Shown here: one piece after another, positions 24,437 to 32,213 of the stretch
How the letters are laid out: every line of letters starts with the position of its first letter
Numbering within the stretch: the stretch's first letter is position 1
NCBI GenBank assembly: GCA_937949945.1
Contig: CALFEQ010000054.1
Coordinates: forward strand, 128,734-192,733
From: an uncultured Myxococcales bacterium
Lineage (GTDB): Bacteria; Myxococcota_A; Polyangia; Polyangiales; Polyangiaceae
DNA: 64,000 bases
Direction of reading: 5' to 3'
The notes under the pieces: generated by a model
What the model was told of the DNA's origin: nothing
Databases searched by the model: none
What the model saw: only the letters and a program-made list of their open reading frames with translations
Made by a program: the position numbers and the translations under genes

Positions 24437-26334
24437 TGATCCTGTCCCGCATCTGGTACGTCATCCTGGCGATTCTCCTCGCCGCCGCTTACTACGTCGT
24501 CGCGCTCGCCGTGGGCCAATACAACCGGCGCAACCAAGCGGCGATGGAAGAGACGCTGAAGGCCGACAGCCAGGTCGTCAGCTGGGCGATGCAGGTCGAC
24601 GCTCGCCGCCGCCTCGATGTCCTGCTGCTCGCGGCGGTCGATCAGAGCGTCGCCAAGGCGATCAAGGGCGCGAACGGGCGGGAGACGATCCCGGCCTCCT
24701 CCAGGGAGGAGGGCGCCAAGGCGCTCCGCGCCTTCAACGAGAAGCTTCCGCCCGAGTACAAGAACGACGTCCTCTTCATCACCGATCGCGAGGGCCGCCT
24801 CGTTGCGCAGATCGGATACGACGTCGTCAACGGGTTCGCGGAGTTCGAGCTCGGCGGATACCCGGCCGTCTTCGACGCGCTCCACGGCTTCCTCCGCGAC
24901 GACACCTGGGTGTGGGGCGGAAAGCTCGCGCGTGTCGTCACACGTCCGGTCGAGGACGAGGTCGGGCAGCCTCCGCTCGGCGCGGTGGTCGGGCTCCGCT
25001 GGATCGACGCATCGTTCGCGAAGGAGATCGCGAAGCGTACGCGCACGAACCTCGCGTTCTTCGCGCTCGGCCAGCGCGTCGCGTCCGCGGCGACGACGGA
25101 CGGGTTCGAGGAGAACTCGCTCGAGGCGCTCGGCAGCGATCTGGCTGCGTTGAGCGAGGACAAGGGGTTCAAGGAGAACGGTCGCACCGACGTCCGGCCG
25201 CTCGGCGACGGCAAGGGCGGCGTGCTCTTCGTTCGTCTCCCCGGCGAAGCCTGGGAGCTCAACGGCGGCTTCGCCGTCGCGCGCCCGAAGGTGGCGCTCA
25301 GCTCGCCGACCGGCTTCATCACGGGCGCGGACGACACCGACAAGAGGAACGTGAAGCTGTGGCTCGTCGCGGTGATCGCCGGCGCCGCGGCGATCTTCGG
25401 GATCCTCTTCTCCTATCTCGAGCACTCGCTCCCGATGAAGGAGCTGAAGGTCCAGGCGGAGAAGCTGAAGAACGGTCAGCTCGACACGTTCACGCTTCCG
25501 CGCTTCCGCGGCGGGTATCGCCCGATCGCGGCCGACATCAACGCCGGCATCCAGCGCGTCGTCGAGAAGGGCGGAGGCACGGCGCGCAAGCCCGCCGATC
25601 TGGAGTCGATCCTCGGTCCGGTGCCGGCGCAGCCCAACATGAGCGCGTTCTCGTTCCCGCTGTCGGACGGCTCCGGCGTGCAACAGGTCCCGCCGCCCCC
25701 GCCTCCGGGACCCGCGACGCCGGCGTCCGCGAACAACCCGCCGCGCTTCGGTGCGCCGCCGCCTGCTCCTCCGTCTCGTCCGGGCAACACGGGCGCCAAC
25801 GCGCCGGCCGCGACGAGCGCGAATCCGCCGGCGGTGCCGGGTGGGCCGCGACCCCAAGGGTTCCCGCAGTCGGATCGGACGATGGCGATGTCGGGGGGCG
25901 GTGGCTATCCGCCGCCGCCGCCTGCGCCGGGCAGCTCGCCCGGAACCGGTACGGGGGCGCACAGCGCGACGGTCGCTGCGACGCCTGCCGCTTCGAAGCG
26001 CACGCAACCGGCGTCGCCGCCTTTCCCGAACCCCGCGGCGAAGCTCCCGAAGGGGGACGACGAGGATCAGACGGTCGTCGCGAGCCAGAGCAACCCTGCG
26101 GCAGCGGCGTCGCAGGATCCCTCCGAGGAGTGGCAGCGCGTCTACGAGGAGTTCATTCGCACGAAGCGCGAGTGCGGCGAGCCGACCGAAGGTCTCACGT
26201 ACGAGAAGTTCCAGCAGACGCTGAAGAAGAACCGCGACGCGCTCATGCAGCGTCACGGCTGCAAGCGCGTGAAATTCTCGGTCTACATCAAGGAAGGTCG
26301 CGCCTCGCTCAAGGCCACGCCCGTCCGAGAGTGA
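24433..26334 (+). CDS. Membrane sensor with MXAN_5187-type C-terminal domain
   Basis: The 633-residue protein has an N-terminal membrane helix (about 5-27), an extracytoplasmic region of about 280 residues resembling a double-Cache sensor (NDVLFITDREGRLVAQIG), a second helix (LWLVAVIAGAAAIFGILFSYL, near 310-330), a HAMP-like segment (MKELKVQAEKLKNGQLD) and a long Pro/Gly/Ala linker. The last 75 residues (EWQRVYEEFIRTKRECGEPT... RVKFSVYIKEGRASLKATPV) match the domain named after Myxococcus MXAN_5187. No kinase or methyl-accepting domain is present. It is coupled to the cupredoxin-like gene upstream. Confidence 0.85.
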   Translation: MMILSRIWYVILAILLAAAYYVVALAVGQYNRRNQAAMEETLKADSQVVSWAMQVDARRRLDVLLLAAVDQSVAKAIKGANGRETIPASSREEGAKALRAFNEKLPPEYKNDVLFITDREGRLVAQIGYDVVNGFAEFELGGYPAVFDALHGFLRDDTWVWGGKLARVVTRPVEDEVGQPPLGAVVGLRWIDASFAKEIAKRTRTNLAFFALGQRVASAATTDGFEENSLEALGSDLAALSEDKGFKENGRTDVRPLGDGKGGVLFVRLPGEAWELNGGFAVARPKVALSSPTGFITGADDTDKRNVKLWLVAVIAGAAAIFGILFSYLEHSLPMKELKVQAEKLKNGQLDTFTLPRFRGGYRPIAADINAGIQRVVEKGGGTARKPADLESILGPVPAQPNMSAFSFPLSDGSGVQQVPPPPPPGPATPASANNPPRFGAPPPAPPSRPGNTGANAPAATSANPPAVPGGPRPQGFPQSDRTMAMSGGGGYPPPPPAPGSSPGTGTGAHSATVAATPAASKRTQPASPPFPNPAAKLPKGDDEDQTVVASQSNPAAAASQDPSEEWQRVYEEFIRTKRECGEPTEGLTYEKFQQTLKKNRDALMQRHGCKRVKFSVYIKEGRASLKATPVRE

Positions 26335-26423
26335 GCGCTCCCGTCCGGGCGCGCGCGCACCGGGGTTCGGGCACCGTGGCGTGTCCGATTGCGTGACGCG
26401 CCACACCGGTCTAGCGTGGCGAC

Positions 26424-28070
26424 GTGCTTCGCCCCACGCTCCGCCGCCTCTCGTGGATGCTCCTCGTGCTCGTCCTGGGCACGCCGCGCGCGGCGCTCGC
26501 GACGAACGTCACGGAGACGGCCGACAACGGCTCGGAGCAGATCGCCCGTGGTGGCGCGTGGGTGGCCCGCGCGAGCGATCCGCTCGCGACGACGTTCAAC
26601 CCCGCGGGCCTCGCGGGCCAGCCCTCGCGGATCACGATCCAGAGCAACTTCCTCGTCCACCGCACGTGCTTCACGCGGCTTCGGGCGGCGAACGACACGA
26701 GCGTCGATCCGCTCGTCGACGCCACCGGCCACTTCCCGCGCGTGTGCAACGACATCGAGGTGGCGCCCAACCCACAGATCGGCGGGACCCTCCGCGTCAC
26801 GGATCGGCTCGGGGTCGGGCTCCTCGTGATCGGCCCGTCGTCGGCGGGCGAGAAGAACTGGCCCGAGTTCGTCGAGGACGCGACCGGCCAGAAGCGCGCC
26901 GCTCCGCAGCGCTATCTCCAGACGCGGCAAGCGAACATCGTCGTCTTCCCGACGGTGGGCGTCGGCTACGAGGTCGTCGACGATCTGCGCCTCGGCGTGA
27001 GCTTCGGCTGGGGCCTCGCGAAGATCAAGAACACGACCGCGACCGTGGCCCTCAACAACGACGGCCTGACCGCGGACAACGACGTCCGCGCGAACCTCCA
27101 GGTCAGCGACTGGTTCATCCCGCGCGTCAGCGCGGGCGGCATCTGGAGCGTGACGCCGAACCTCGACATCGCCGGCTGGTACCAGTGGACGGACGCCATC
27201 CGGGCGCGCGGCGACGTGGGCACCGCGACGAGCTACTACACGGCCGCGAACGCGCGCGGCGACGACAGCAACGTCGGGTGGGCGGACACGATCTTCAGCG
27301 ACTGCGGCACGGGCCGCCCTCAGGACGAAGGCAAGTGCGGCGACGGCGGCAACGCGCGTTTGAAGTTCGTGCTGCCGATGGAGGCGAAGATCGGGCTTCG
27401 CTTCCACGAGCCGCGCTCCTCGTCGGCGGAGCGGGCCGGCAAGACGTTCGAGCGCGATCCGCTGGCGAACGACGTGTTCGACGTCGAGGTCGATCTCACC
27501 TGGGCGAACAACTCGGCGATCGACTCGCTCCAGGTCCGCTTCCCGAGCGATCCCTCGGGAGCCGGTCTCCTCCCCGTGTCCGGCATCAACGCCGAGATCC
27601 CGCCGAACGCGGATCAGCCTCGCAAGTACAAGGACGTCTTCGGCGTCCGCGTGGGCGGCGACTACAACGTCCTGCCCGACCGCCTCGCGCTCCGCGCCGG
27701 CGCGTACTTCGAGACCTCGGCGGCGAACCCGCAGTTCCAGCACCTCGACTTCCCGGCGTCGCACCGCATCGGCTTCGCGCTCGGCGCGACCTATCGCATC
27801 CGCTTCGGCTCCGACCCTGCGCGCAGCGACGCCCTCGAGCTGATGCTCGGCTACGGCCACACGTTCTTCGGCGAGCAGTCGCGCGAGGATCCGAACGCAC
27901 GTGGCATCGGAGCCCTCGCGGGCACTTCCTGCCCCGCCGACGCGACCGTCGCCTCGCCCGACCGCTGCAGCGACGGAACGCAGCGGTATCGGACGCGGTG
28001 GCCGGTGAACCTGGGTACGATCACGAACTCGTTGAACGTCGTGAACGTGGGGGTCGCCTATCGCTTCTGA
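26424..28070 (+). CDS. FadL/TodX-type outer-membrane transporter
   Basis: The 548-residue protein starts at a GTG and has a signal peptide ending near TPRAALA. The mature N-terminus is typical of FadL: ARGGAWVARASDPLATTFNPAGLAG, the plug motif of this family. Repeated amphipathic strands follow (LRLGVSFGWGLAKI, ISAGGIWSVTPNLDIAGWYQW, LALRAGAYFET) and the last strand ends VGVAYRF with C-terminal Phe, as in outer-membrane barrels. It is about 100 residues longer than E. coli FadL. It probably takes up hydrophobic compounds; the ligand is unknown. A heptad array begins directly at its stop codon. Confidence 0.87.
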   Translation: MLRPTLRRLSWMLLVLVLGTPRAALATNVTETADNGSEQIARGGAWVARASDPLATTFNPAGLAGQPSRITIQSNFLVHRTCFTRLRAANDTSVDPLVDATGHFPRVCNDIEVAPNPQIGGTLRVTDRLGVGLLVIGPSSAGEKNWPEFVEDATGQKRAAPQRYLQTRQANIVVFPTVGVGYEVVDDLRLGVSFGWGLAKIKNTTATVALNNDGLTADNDVRANLQVSDWFIPRVSAGGIWSVTPNLDIAGWYQWTDAIRARGDVGTATSYYTAANARGDDSNVGWADTIFSDCGTGRPQDEGKCGDGGNARLKFVLPMEAKIGLRFHEPRSSSAERAGKTFERDPLANDVFDVEVDLTWANNSAIDSLQVRFPSDPSGAGLLPVSGINAEIPPNADQPRKYKDVFGVRVGGDYNVLPDRLALRAGAYFETSAANPQFQHLDFPASHRIGFALGATYRIRFGSDPARSDALELMLGYGHTFFGEQSREDPNARGIGALAGTSCPADATVASPDRCSDGTQRYRTRWPVNLGTITNSLNVVNVGVAYRF

Positions 28071-28110
28071 GGCTCCGGGCTCCAGGGTCCAGGCTCCAGG
28101 GGGCTCGGCC
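28071..28110. repeat. Heptad array, GGCTCCA type, directly after a stop codon
   Basis: GGCTCCG, GGCTCCA, GGGTCCA and GGCTCCA units run in 7-base phase from the first base after the FadL-like stop codon. The matching complementary arrays lie at 28327-28407 before trxB. Confidence 0.92.
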
Positions 28111-28326
28111 GAGACGCCGGGGCAGGGCGGGCGCAACGAGGTGAGGGCCCAGCTCGTTGTCGATTGCGCGTCCTCGCTGCGAGCGCGTGCTCATGCTCGC
28201 TCGAGCGAGCGATTGGCGTGAGAGAAGCGAGACCCGAGCGTTGGTTTTTCGCGCATGCGCGCATGGAACACGCGCGCGGATCGCGCACGAGCGAGCGTTC
28301 GTCGAACGATCGCGGATCGTGCTCCC
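28111..28326. other. Spacer between inverted heptad arrays; no gene seen
   Basis: This spacer and its flanking arrays make up the 348 bases between the FadL-like gene and trxB. The stretch has several palindromes, including the perfect 16-base GCTCGCTCGAGCGAGC at 28195-28210 and GCGCATGCGC near 28251. No frame with a ribosome site and plausible protein was found. Confidence 0.6.
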
Positions 28327-28407
28327 CCGGAGCCTGGAGCCTGGAGCCTCCGTCTGCGGTCGAGCTCTTTCGAACCCGGAGCCTGGAGCCTGGAGCCTGG
28401 AGCCTGT
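28327..28407. repeat. Two heptad arrays, GGAGCCT type, before trxB
   Basis: Arrays at 28327-28350 and 28376-28407 consist of phased GGAGCCT units (three and four copies). They are the reverse complement of the array at 28071-28110, so the spacer could fold into a long stem-loop. They end 12 bases before the trxB ATG. Confidence 0.92.
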
Positions 28408-28418
28408 ATCCTCGTTCC

Positions 28419-29378
28419 ATGAGCGAAGCGCCGCGTAAGGTCATCATCATCGGGTCTGGTCCGGCGGGGCACACGGCGGGCATCTATGCTGCTCGCGCCA
28501 ACCTCAAGCCTCTCATGTTCGAAGGGCTCACGCGCGGCGGGATCCCCGGCGGGCAGCTCATGATCACGAACGACGTCGAGAACTACCCCGGCTTCCCCGA
28601 GAAGATCGCGGGGCCGACGTTGATGAAGGCGTTCCGCGATCAGAGCATCAACCAGGGCGTCGAGATCCGGACGGAGGACGTGAACAAGGTCGACTTCTCG
28701 ACGCGACCCTTCAAGATCTACGCGGGCGACGACAACAAGGAGTGGCTCGCCGAGACGGTCATCATCGCGACGGGAGCGCAGGCGAAGTGGCTCGGCTTGC
28801 CGAGCGAGACGGCGCTCCAGGGCAAGGGCGTCAGCGCCTGTGCGGTGTGCGACGGCGCGTTCTTCCGCAATCAGCCGGTCATGGTCGTCGGCGGCGGCGA
28901 CACCGCGATGGAGGAGTCGATGTACCTCTCGGGGCTCTGCTCCAAGGTCACGCTCATCCATCGCCGCGACCAGTTCCGCGCGAGCAAGGCGATGCAGGAG
29001 CGCGTGCTCAAGAACCCCAAGATCGAGGTGCTCTACAACACCGAGGTCGACGAGATCCTCGACGTCGCGAAGGGCGAGGTCACGGGCGTCCGGGTGCGCA
29101 ACAACAAGACGGGCGAGAAGGCCGTCGTCGACGTCACGGGCGTCTTCATCGCCATCGGCCACACGCCGAACTCGGACCTCTTCAAGGACTACCTCGAGCT
29201 CCACGACAACGGCTACATCAAGACGAAGCCCGGCACGACGCAGACGTCCGTGCCCGGCGTCTTCGCCGCCGGCGACGTCCAGGACTTCGTCTACCGCCAG
29301 GCCGTCACGGCCGCCGGCAGCGGCTGCATGGCCGCGCTCGAAGCCGAGCGCTGGCTGGCGGCGAACGGGGCTCACTAG
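28419..29378 (+). CDS. trxB: Thioredoxin-disulfide reductase
   Basis: The 319-residue flavoprotein reduces thioredoxin with NADPH. It has the FAD loop GSGPAG (12-17), the redox pair Cys141-Ala-Val-Cys144 in CAVCDGAFF, the NADPH loop VVGGGDTAMEE and the C-terminal GVFAAGDVQDFVYRQAVTAAGSG. The length is standard. The frame is open upstream through the heptad arrays, but MSEAPRKVIIIGSGPAG at 28419 is the natural start. It stands alone between two array-containing spacers; no trxA is adjacent. Annotation is firm. Confidence 0.97.
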   Translation: MSEAPRKVIIIGSGPAGHTAGIYAARANLKPLMFEGLTRGGIPGGQLMITNDVENYPGFPEKIAGPTLMKAFRDQSINQGVEIRTEDVNKVDFSTRPFKIYAGDDNKEWLAETVIIATGAQAKWLGLPSETALQGKGVSACAVCDGAFFRNQPVMVVGGGDTAMEESMYLSGLCSKVTLIHRRDQFRASKAMQERVLKNPKIEVLYNTEVDEILDVAKGEVTGVRVRNNKTGEKAVVDVTGVFIAIGHTPNSDLFKDYLELHDNGYIKTKPGTTQTSVPGVFAAGDVQDFVYRQAVTAAGSGCMAALEAERWLAANGAH

Positions 29379-29383
29379 AGAAA

Positions 29384-29590
29384 GGCTCCAGGCTCCGGGC
29401 TCCAGGCTCCAGAGCGCAGTCTCCTGACCGTAGTCTCCAGACTCCAGTCTCCAGCTTGGGAGACCTCCAGTCGGCTCGAGAGGCCTCCGTCAGCTCGAGA
29501 GGCCTCCGTCAGCTCGGGAGCACTTCAGCCTTCAGCTGGGGAGGATTGCAGGCTCGAGCTCGGGAGGCGTTCAGCCTTCAGCTCGGGAGA
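29384..29590. repeat. Long composite heptad region with a 19-base tandem duplication
   Basis: It begins with AGGCTCC units (29384-29412), passes to AGTCTCC/AGACTCC units (29432-29454), then to a perfect tandem duplication of 19 bases (29474-29492 and 29493-29511). A 14-base TTCAGCCTTCAGCT string occurs at 29524 and again at 29570. It starts six bases after the trxB stop. Confidence 0.88.
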
Positions 29591-29723
29591 GGACCGGGCC
29601 GCCTTTGGACAGCGCGACCATTTGCGCGAAACCGCGGAAATCCCGGAGATCGGTGCAAAACGTCCGGTGGCGCCCGGTCGAGCCATGCCGTGGGGTCTTG
29701 AAACGACCCGTCGGGTGGAATCC

Positions 29724-29850
29724 GCTGAGGACTGAGGACCGAGGACTGAGGCCGTGCCCCTGGAGCCCGGAGCCTGGAGCCACATCGCTGAGCCCGGAGC
29801 CTGGAGCCCTGATCCGGGACTGGAGTCTGGAGTCTGGAGACTGAAGTCAG
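29724..29850. repeat. Composite purine-type heptad arrays before the cNMP sensor
   Basis: Three kinds follow one another: CTGAGGA (29724-29752), GGAGCCT (29759-29808, in two blocks) and CTGGAGT/CTGGAGA (29818-29844). They mirror, as reverse complements, the AGGCTCC and AGTCTCC units at the left end of the same spacer. Confidence 0.9.
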
Positions 29851-29870
29851 ATCCCTGTTAGGCTCCTGCC

Positions 29871-30422
29871 GTGGCGGAAGACTCGGCAGAGGCCTCACGT
29901 CCGTCCGGTGATGCGGCGACCGGCAAGGTCAAGTCGCAGCCTCGCGTCGAAGTGCCGAGCGCCGAGCGGGAGGCGCAGCTCGCGAAGGTTCCGTTCTTCG
30001 ACGGACTGACGCCCGAAGCGCTCGCGATGATCGCCCAAGTCACGACCGAGGAGACGTACGCGAGCGGGACGCGGCTCTTCCAGTACGGCGATCCGGGCGA
30101 CAAGCTCTACATCATCCTCGAGGGCAAGGTCCGGATCTCGCGCGAGGTCGGAGGCATGGGCGAGGAGGCGCTCGCCGTGCTCGGGCCCGGCGAGGTGTTC
30201 GGTGAGATGGCGCTGCTCGACGAGTCGCCGCGTTCCGCCGGCGCCCTCGCGCACGAGCGCTGCCGGCTGCTCGTGATCACGAAGGACGCGTTCGACGACC
30301 TGCTCTTCTTGCACAAGGATCTCGCGTACGAGGTTCTGTGGAGCTGCGTCCGTATGTTGGCCGCCCGTCTCCGTGAGACGAACGACAAGCTGACGTTCCT
30401 GTCGACGAGCGGTCGCTTCTGA
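29871..30422 (+). CDS. Cyclic-nucleotide-binding domain protein (CRP-type sensor without DNA-binding domain)
   Basis: The 183-residue protein starts at a GTG. Residues about 40-165 form a cNMP-binding barrel: KVPFFDGLTPEALAMIAQ, GTRLFQYGDPGDKLYIILEGKVRIS, then the phosphate-binding cassette GEVFGEMALLDESPRSAGALA with the Arg that contacts the cyclic phosphate. The final helix (LWSCVRMLAARLRETNDKL) is the dimer helix, but no helix-turn-helix follows. It is therefore a stand-alone sensor. A cytochrome gene begins nine bases downstream, so the two are probably cotranscribed. Confidence 0.85.
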   Translation: MAEDSAEASRPSGDAATGKVKSQPRVEVPSAEREAQLAKVPFFDGLTPEALAMIAQVTTEETYASGTRLFQYGDPGDKLYIILEGKVRISREVGGMGEEALAVLGPGEVFGEMALLDESPRSAGALAHERCRLLVITKDAFDDLLFLHKDLAYEVLWSCVRMLAARLRETNDKLTFLSTSGRF

Positions 30423-30431
30423 ATCTTGCTC

Positions 30432-31097
30432 ATGATGTCTCGACGCTGGAGCACGACGAAGTGGTTGCTCGCGACGGTCCTCGCGGTCGCTTGCGGCCCC
30501 GCGCCCGAGCCACAGCCGCCGGGCGGCCTCGCGTCCTCTCCGGACGGAGGAGCGCACGCGCACGTCCCGGCGCCCTCCACCCCGTCGGAGCCTTCGACCG
30601 CGCCGAGCGGGGCGGCGACCAGCGTGACGCCGCCGCCCGTCCCCAAGCCGATGAAGCCCATCGTGGCGAGCGCGATGGAGGCCGAGCTCCGCGAGATCGG
30701 GCTCGATCCGAAGGCGCTCCCGCCGCTGGACAAGATGGACCCGGCGATGCTGCGGAAGGTGATGAAGCCTTTCACCAAGGCGCTCGGCGTCCAGTGCAGC
30801 CACTGCCACGACACGAAGAGCTTCAAGGCGCCGACGCCGAACAAGAAGATCGCGGCCCGCATGTGGAACGACTTCGTCCGCGGCTTGGCGATGTCGGACG
30901 GAAACGCGGTCTTCTGCGATAGCTGTCATCAGGGCAGCGCCACGTTCCTCGATCGCTCGAGCATCCCCGCGCTCTCCGACTGGATGAGCGAGAACTACAC
31001 GGGCAAGCTCGTCCGAACGGACAACAAGGAGCACGGCTGCGAGACCTGTCACGGCGATCCCTTCGAGGGGAAGGTGTTCGCGAAGTTGTGGAAGTGA
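30432..31097 (+). CDS. Triheme c-type cytochrome lipoprotein
   Basis: The signal peptide has the lipobox LAVAC, followed by a Pro/Ser/Ala linker of about 50 residues. Three heme-attachment motifs are visible: CSHCH (122-126), CDSCH (162-166) and CETCH (203-207). KMDPAMLRKVMKPFTKALGVQCSHCH resembles the c-type domains of photosynthetic reaction-centre cytochromes and related small multihaem proteins. It probably carries electrons at the outside of the inner membrane or on the outer membrane. ATG at 30435 is an equally good start. The preceding cNMP sensor is nine bases away. Confidence 0.85.
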   Translation: MMSRRWSTTKWLLATVLAVACGPAPEPQPPGGLASSPDGGAHAHVPAPSTPSEPSTAPSGAATSVTPPPVPKPMKPIVASAMEAELREIGLDPKALPPLDKMDPAMLRKVMKPFTKALGVQCSHCHDTKSFKAPTPNKKIAARMWNDFVRGLAMSDGNAVFCDSCHQGSATFLDRSSIPALSDWMSENYTGKLVRTDNKEHGCETCHGDPFEGKVFAKLWK

Positions 31098-31101
31098 GAT
31101 C

Positions 31102-31134
31102 AGGCTCCAGGCTCCGGGCTCCAGGCTCCAGGGG
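31102..31134. repeat. Heptad array, AGGCTCC type, after the cytochrome stop
   Basis: Four phased AGGCTCC/GGGCTCC units start four bases after the cytochrome stop codon. They are complementary to the array at 31328-31359. Confidence 0.92.
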
Positions 31135-31327
31135 AAATGCCCAGCGAGCCTCGTGCGCGGCGGCCGAGCCACTCGCTCTCCGAGCGCGCGAACGCAACAC
31201 GATGAGGCACGTTTCGAGCTCCGGCCGGACGAGAAACAGACGATCGTGTCCGTTGCTGCGCTGATCCTCGTGCTGACGGCGTGTCGGCACCTCGCCGTTC
31301 CTCATCTCTCGCTGTCAGCGCACTCTC
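31135..31327. other. Spacer between inverted heptad arrays upstream of lexA; no gene
   Basis: About 190 bases between the two complementary arrays show no convincing frame with a ribosome site. Together with the arrays and the lexA promoter it fills the 372 bases between the cytochrome gene and lexA. Confidence 0.6.
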
Positions 31328-31359
31328 CCTGGAGCCTGGAGCCCGGAGCCCGGAGCCTC
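31328..31359. repeat. Heptad array, GGAGCCT type, upstream of lexA
   Basis: Four phased TGGAGCC/CGGAGCC units. They lie about 75 bases before the lexA -35 element and are the reverse complement of the array at 31102-31134. Confidence 0.92.
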
Positions 31360-31433
31360 TGTTGAAAACCTGCGGACCCCGATCCCACAACGTGCGAAAA
31401 CCGCGAGGGAAATAGGTCAGGGTAGGGCGTTCC

Positions 31434-31467
31434 TTGACTCGGGTACGCGTGTTCAGTACGCTGAACA
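31434..31467 (+). promoter_or_regulatory. lexA promoter with overlapping LexA operator
   Basis: TTGACT (31434-31439) and TACGCT (31457-31462) are 17 bases apart, a standard -35/-10 pair. The perfect palindrome TGTTCAGTACGCTGAACA (31450-31467) overlaps the -10 box, as an autorepression operator should. Positions 31443-31456 also fit RHAMRYBYGTTCAG, the core of the Myxococcus LexA motif as I remember it. The predicted transcription start is at about 31469-31470, on the GTG codon itself. Confidence 0.85.
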
Positions 31468-31469
31468 CT

Positions 31470-32150
31470 GTGCAAGGGCTCACTCAGCGCCAACAGATGG
31501 TGCTCGACTTCATCCGTCAGTCGATCGCCGACCGCGGGTACCCGCCGACGCTGCGCGAGATCGGTGCGCGAATGGGGATCCGCTCGACGAACGGCGTCAA
31601 CGATCACCTCCGTGCTCTCGAGCGGAAGGGGTACCTCACGCGCGAGGACATGAAGTCGCGCGCGCTTCGGCCCACCGCACATGCGAACAGTAATGCGGAT
31701 GCGGCTCCGGCGAAGGACAACTCGGCGCGTGGGCCCAAGACGTCGAACGAAGACGATGACGTGATCGACGTCCAGATCCTCGGGCGCGTCGCGGCGGGGC
31801 TCCCGCTGTTCGCCGAGGAGCACGTCATCGACACCGTCCGGGTCGATCGCGGACTGCTCAAGGGCGGCCGCGAGGTCTTCGGTCTCCGTGTCCACGGCGA
31901 CTCGATGATCGAGGCCGGGATCCTGAACGGGGACTACATCTTCGTCCGGAAGCAGCTCACCGCGAACCGCGGGGACATCGTCGTGGCGCTCATCGGCGAC
32001 GAGGCCACGGTCAAGTACTACTACCCGGAGAAGGACTACGTTCGCTTCCAGCCGGCCAACAAGGCGATGGCGCCCATCCTGGTCCGCGCCGTCGACTTCA
32101 AGCCGACGATGCTGCTCGGCGTCGTGGTCGGCGTCTTCCGCCGGCTCTGA
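31470..32150 (+). CDS. lexA: LexA repressor (SOS regulator, S24 autopeptidase)
   Basis: LexA represses DNA-damage genes until RecA triggers its self-cleavage. The 226-residue protein starts at the GTG at 31470 (QGLTQRQQMVLDFIRQ). It has the winged helix-turn-helix (PPTLREIGARMGIRSTNGVNDHLRALERKGYL), the cleavage site Ala109-Gly110 in RVAAGLPL, Ser145 in GDSMIEAGI and Lys182 in EATVKYYY. An acidic, Ala/Asn-rich linker of about 30 residues between the domains is longer than in E. coli. An apparent TTG start 12 codons further up is the -35 element of its own promoter and is rejected. Confidence 0.97.
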   Translation: MQGLTQRQQMVLDFIRQSIADRGYPPTLREIGARMGIRSTNGVNDHLRALERKGYLTREDMKSRALRPTAHANSNADAAPAKDNSARGPKTSNEDDDVIDVQILGRVAAGLPLFAEEHVIDTVRVDRGLLKGGREVFGLRVHGDSMIEAGILNGDYIFVRKQLTANRGDIVVALIGDEATVKYYYPEKDYVRFQPANKAMAPILVRAVDFKPTMLLGVVVGVFRRL

Positions 32151-32213
32151 GGGGCAACGCCGGAAGTCCTTGTCTCACCGCACGCGCCGCTGATAGGTCT
32201 CGTAGGCGTCGAG

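Larger units (their letters stand above)
29379..29870. other. 492-base spacer filled with heptad arrays; no gene
   Basis: Most of this spacer between trxB and the cyclic-nucleotide sensor is repeat: pyrimidine-type arrays at the left (29384-29590) and purine-type arrays at the right (29724-29850). The central 130 bases (about 29591-29723) are less GC-rich than the coding DNA around them but show no convincing frame. Confidence 0.75.

Noticed and set aside
28164..28418. An 85-residue N-terminal extension of thioredoxin reductase
   Set aside because: It is the translation of spacer DNA and heptad arrays (repeating EPGAWSL-type residues); the family start is at 28419.
28071..29850. CRISPR array
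   Set aside because: The repeats are 7 bases long and contiguous without spacers, and no cas gene is present.
31434..31469. A TTG start giving LexA 12 extra residues
   Set aside because: The TTG is part of the -35 element and the extra codons span the operator.
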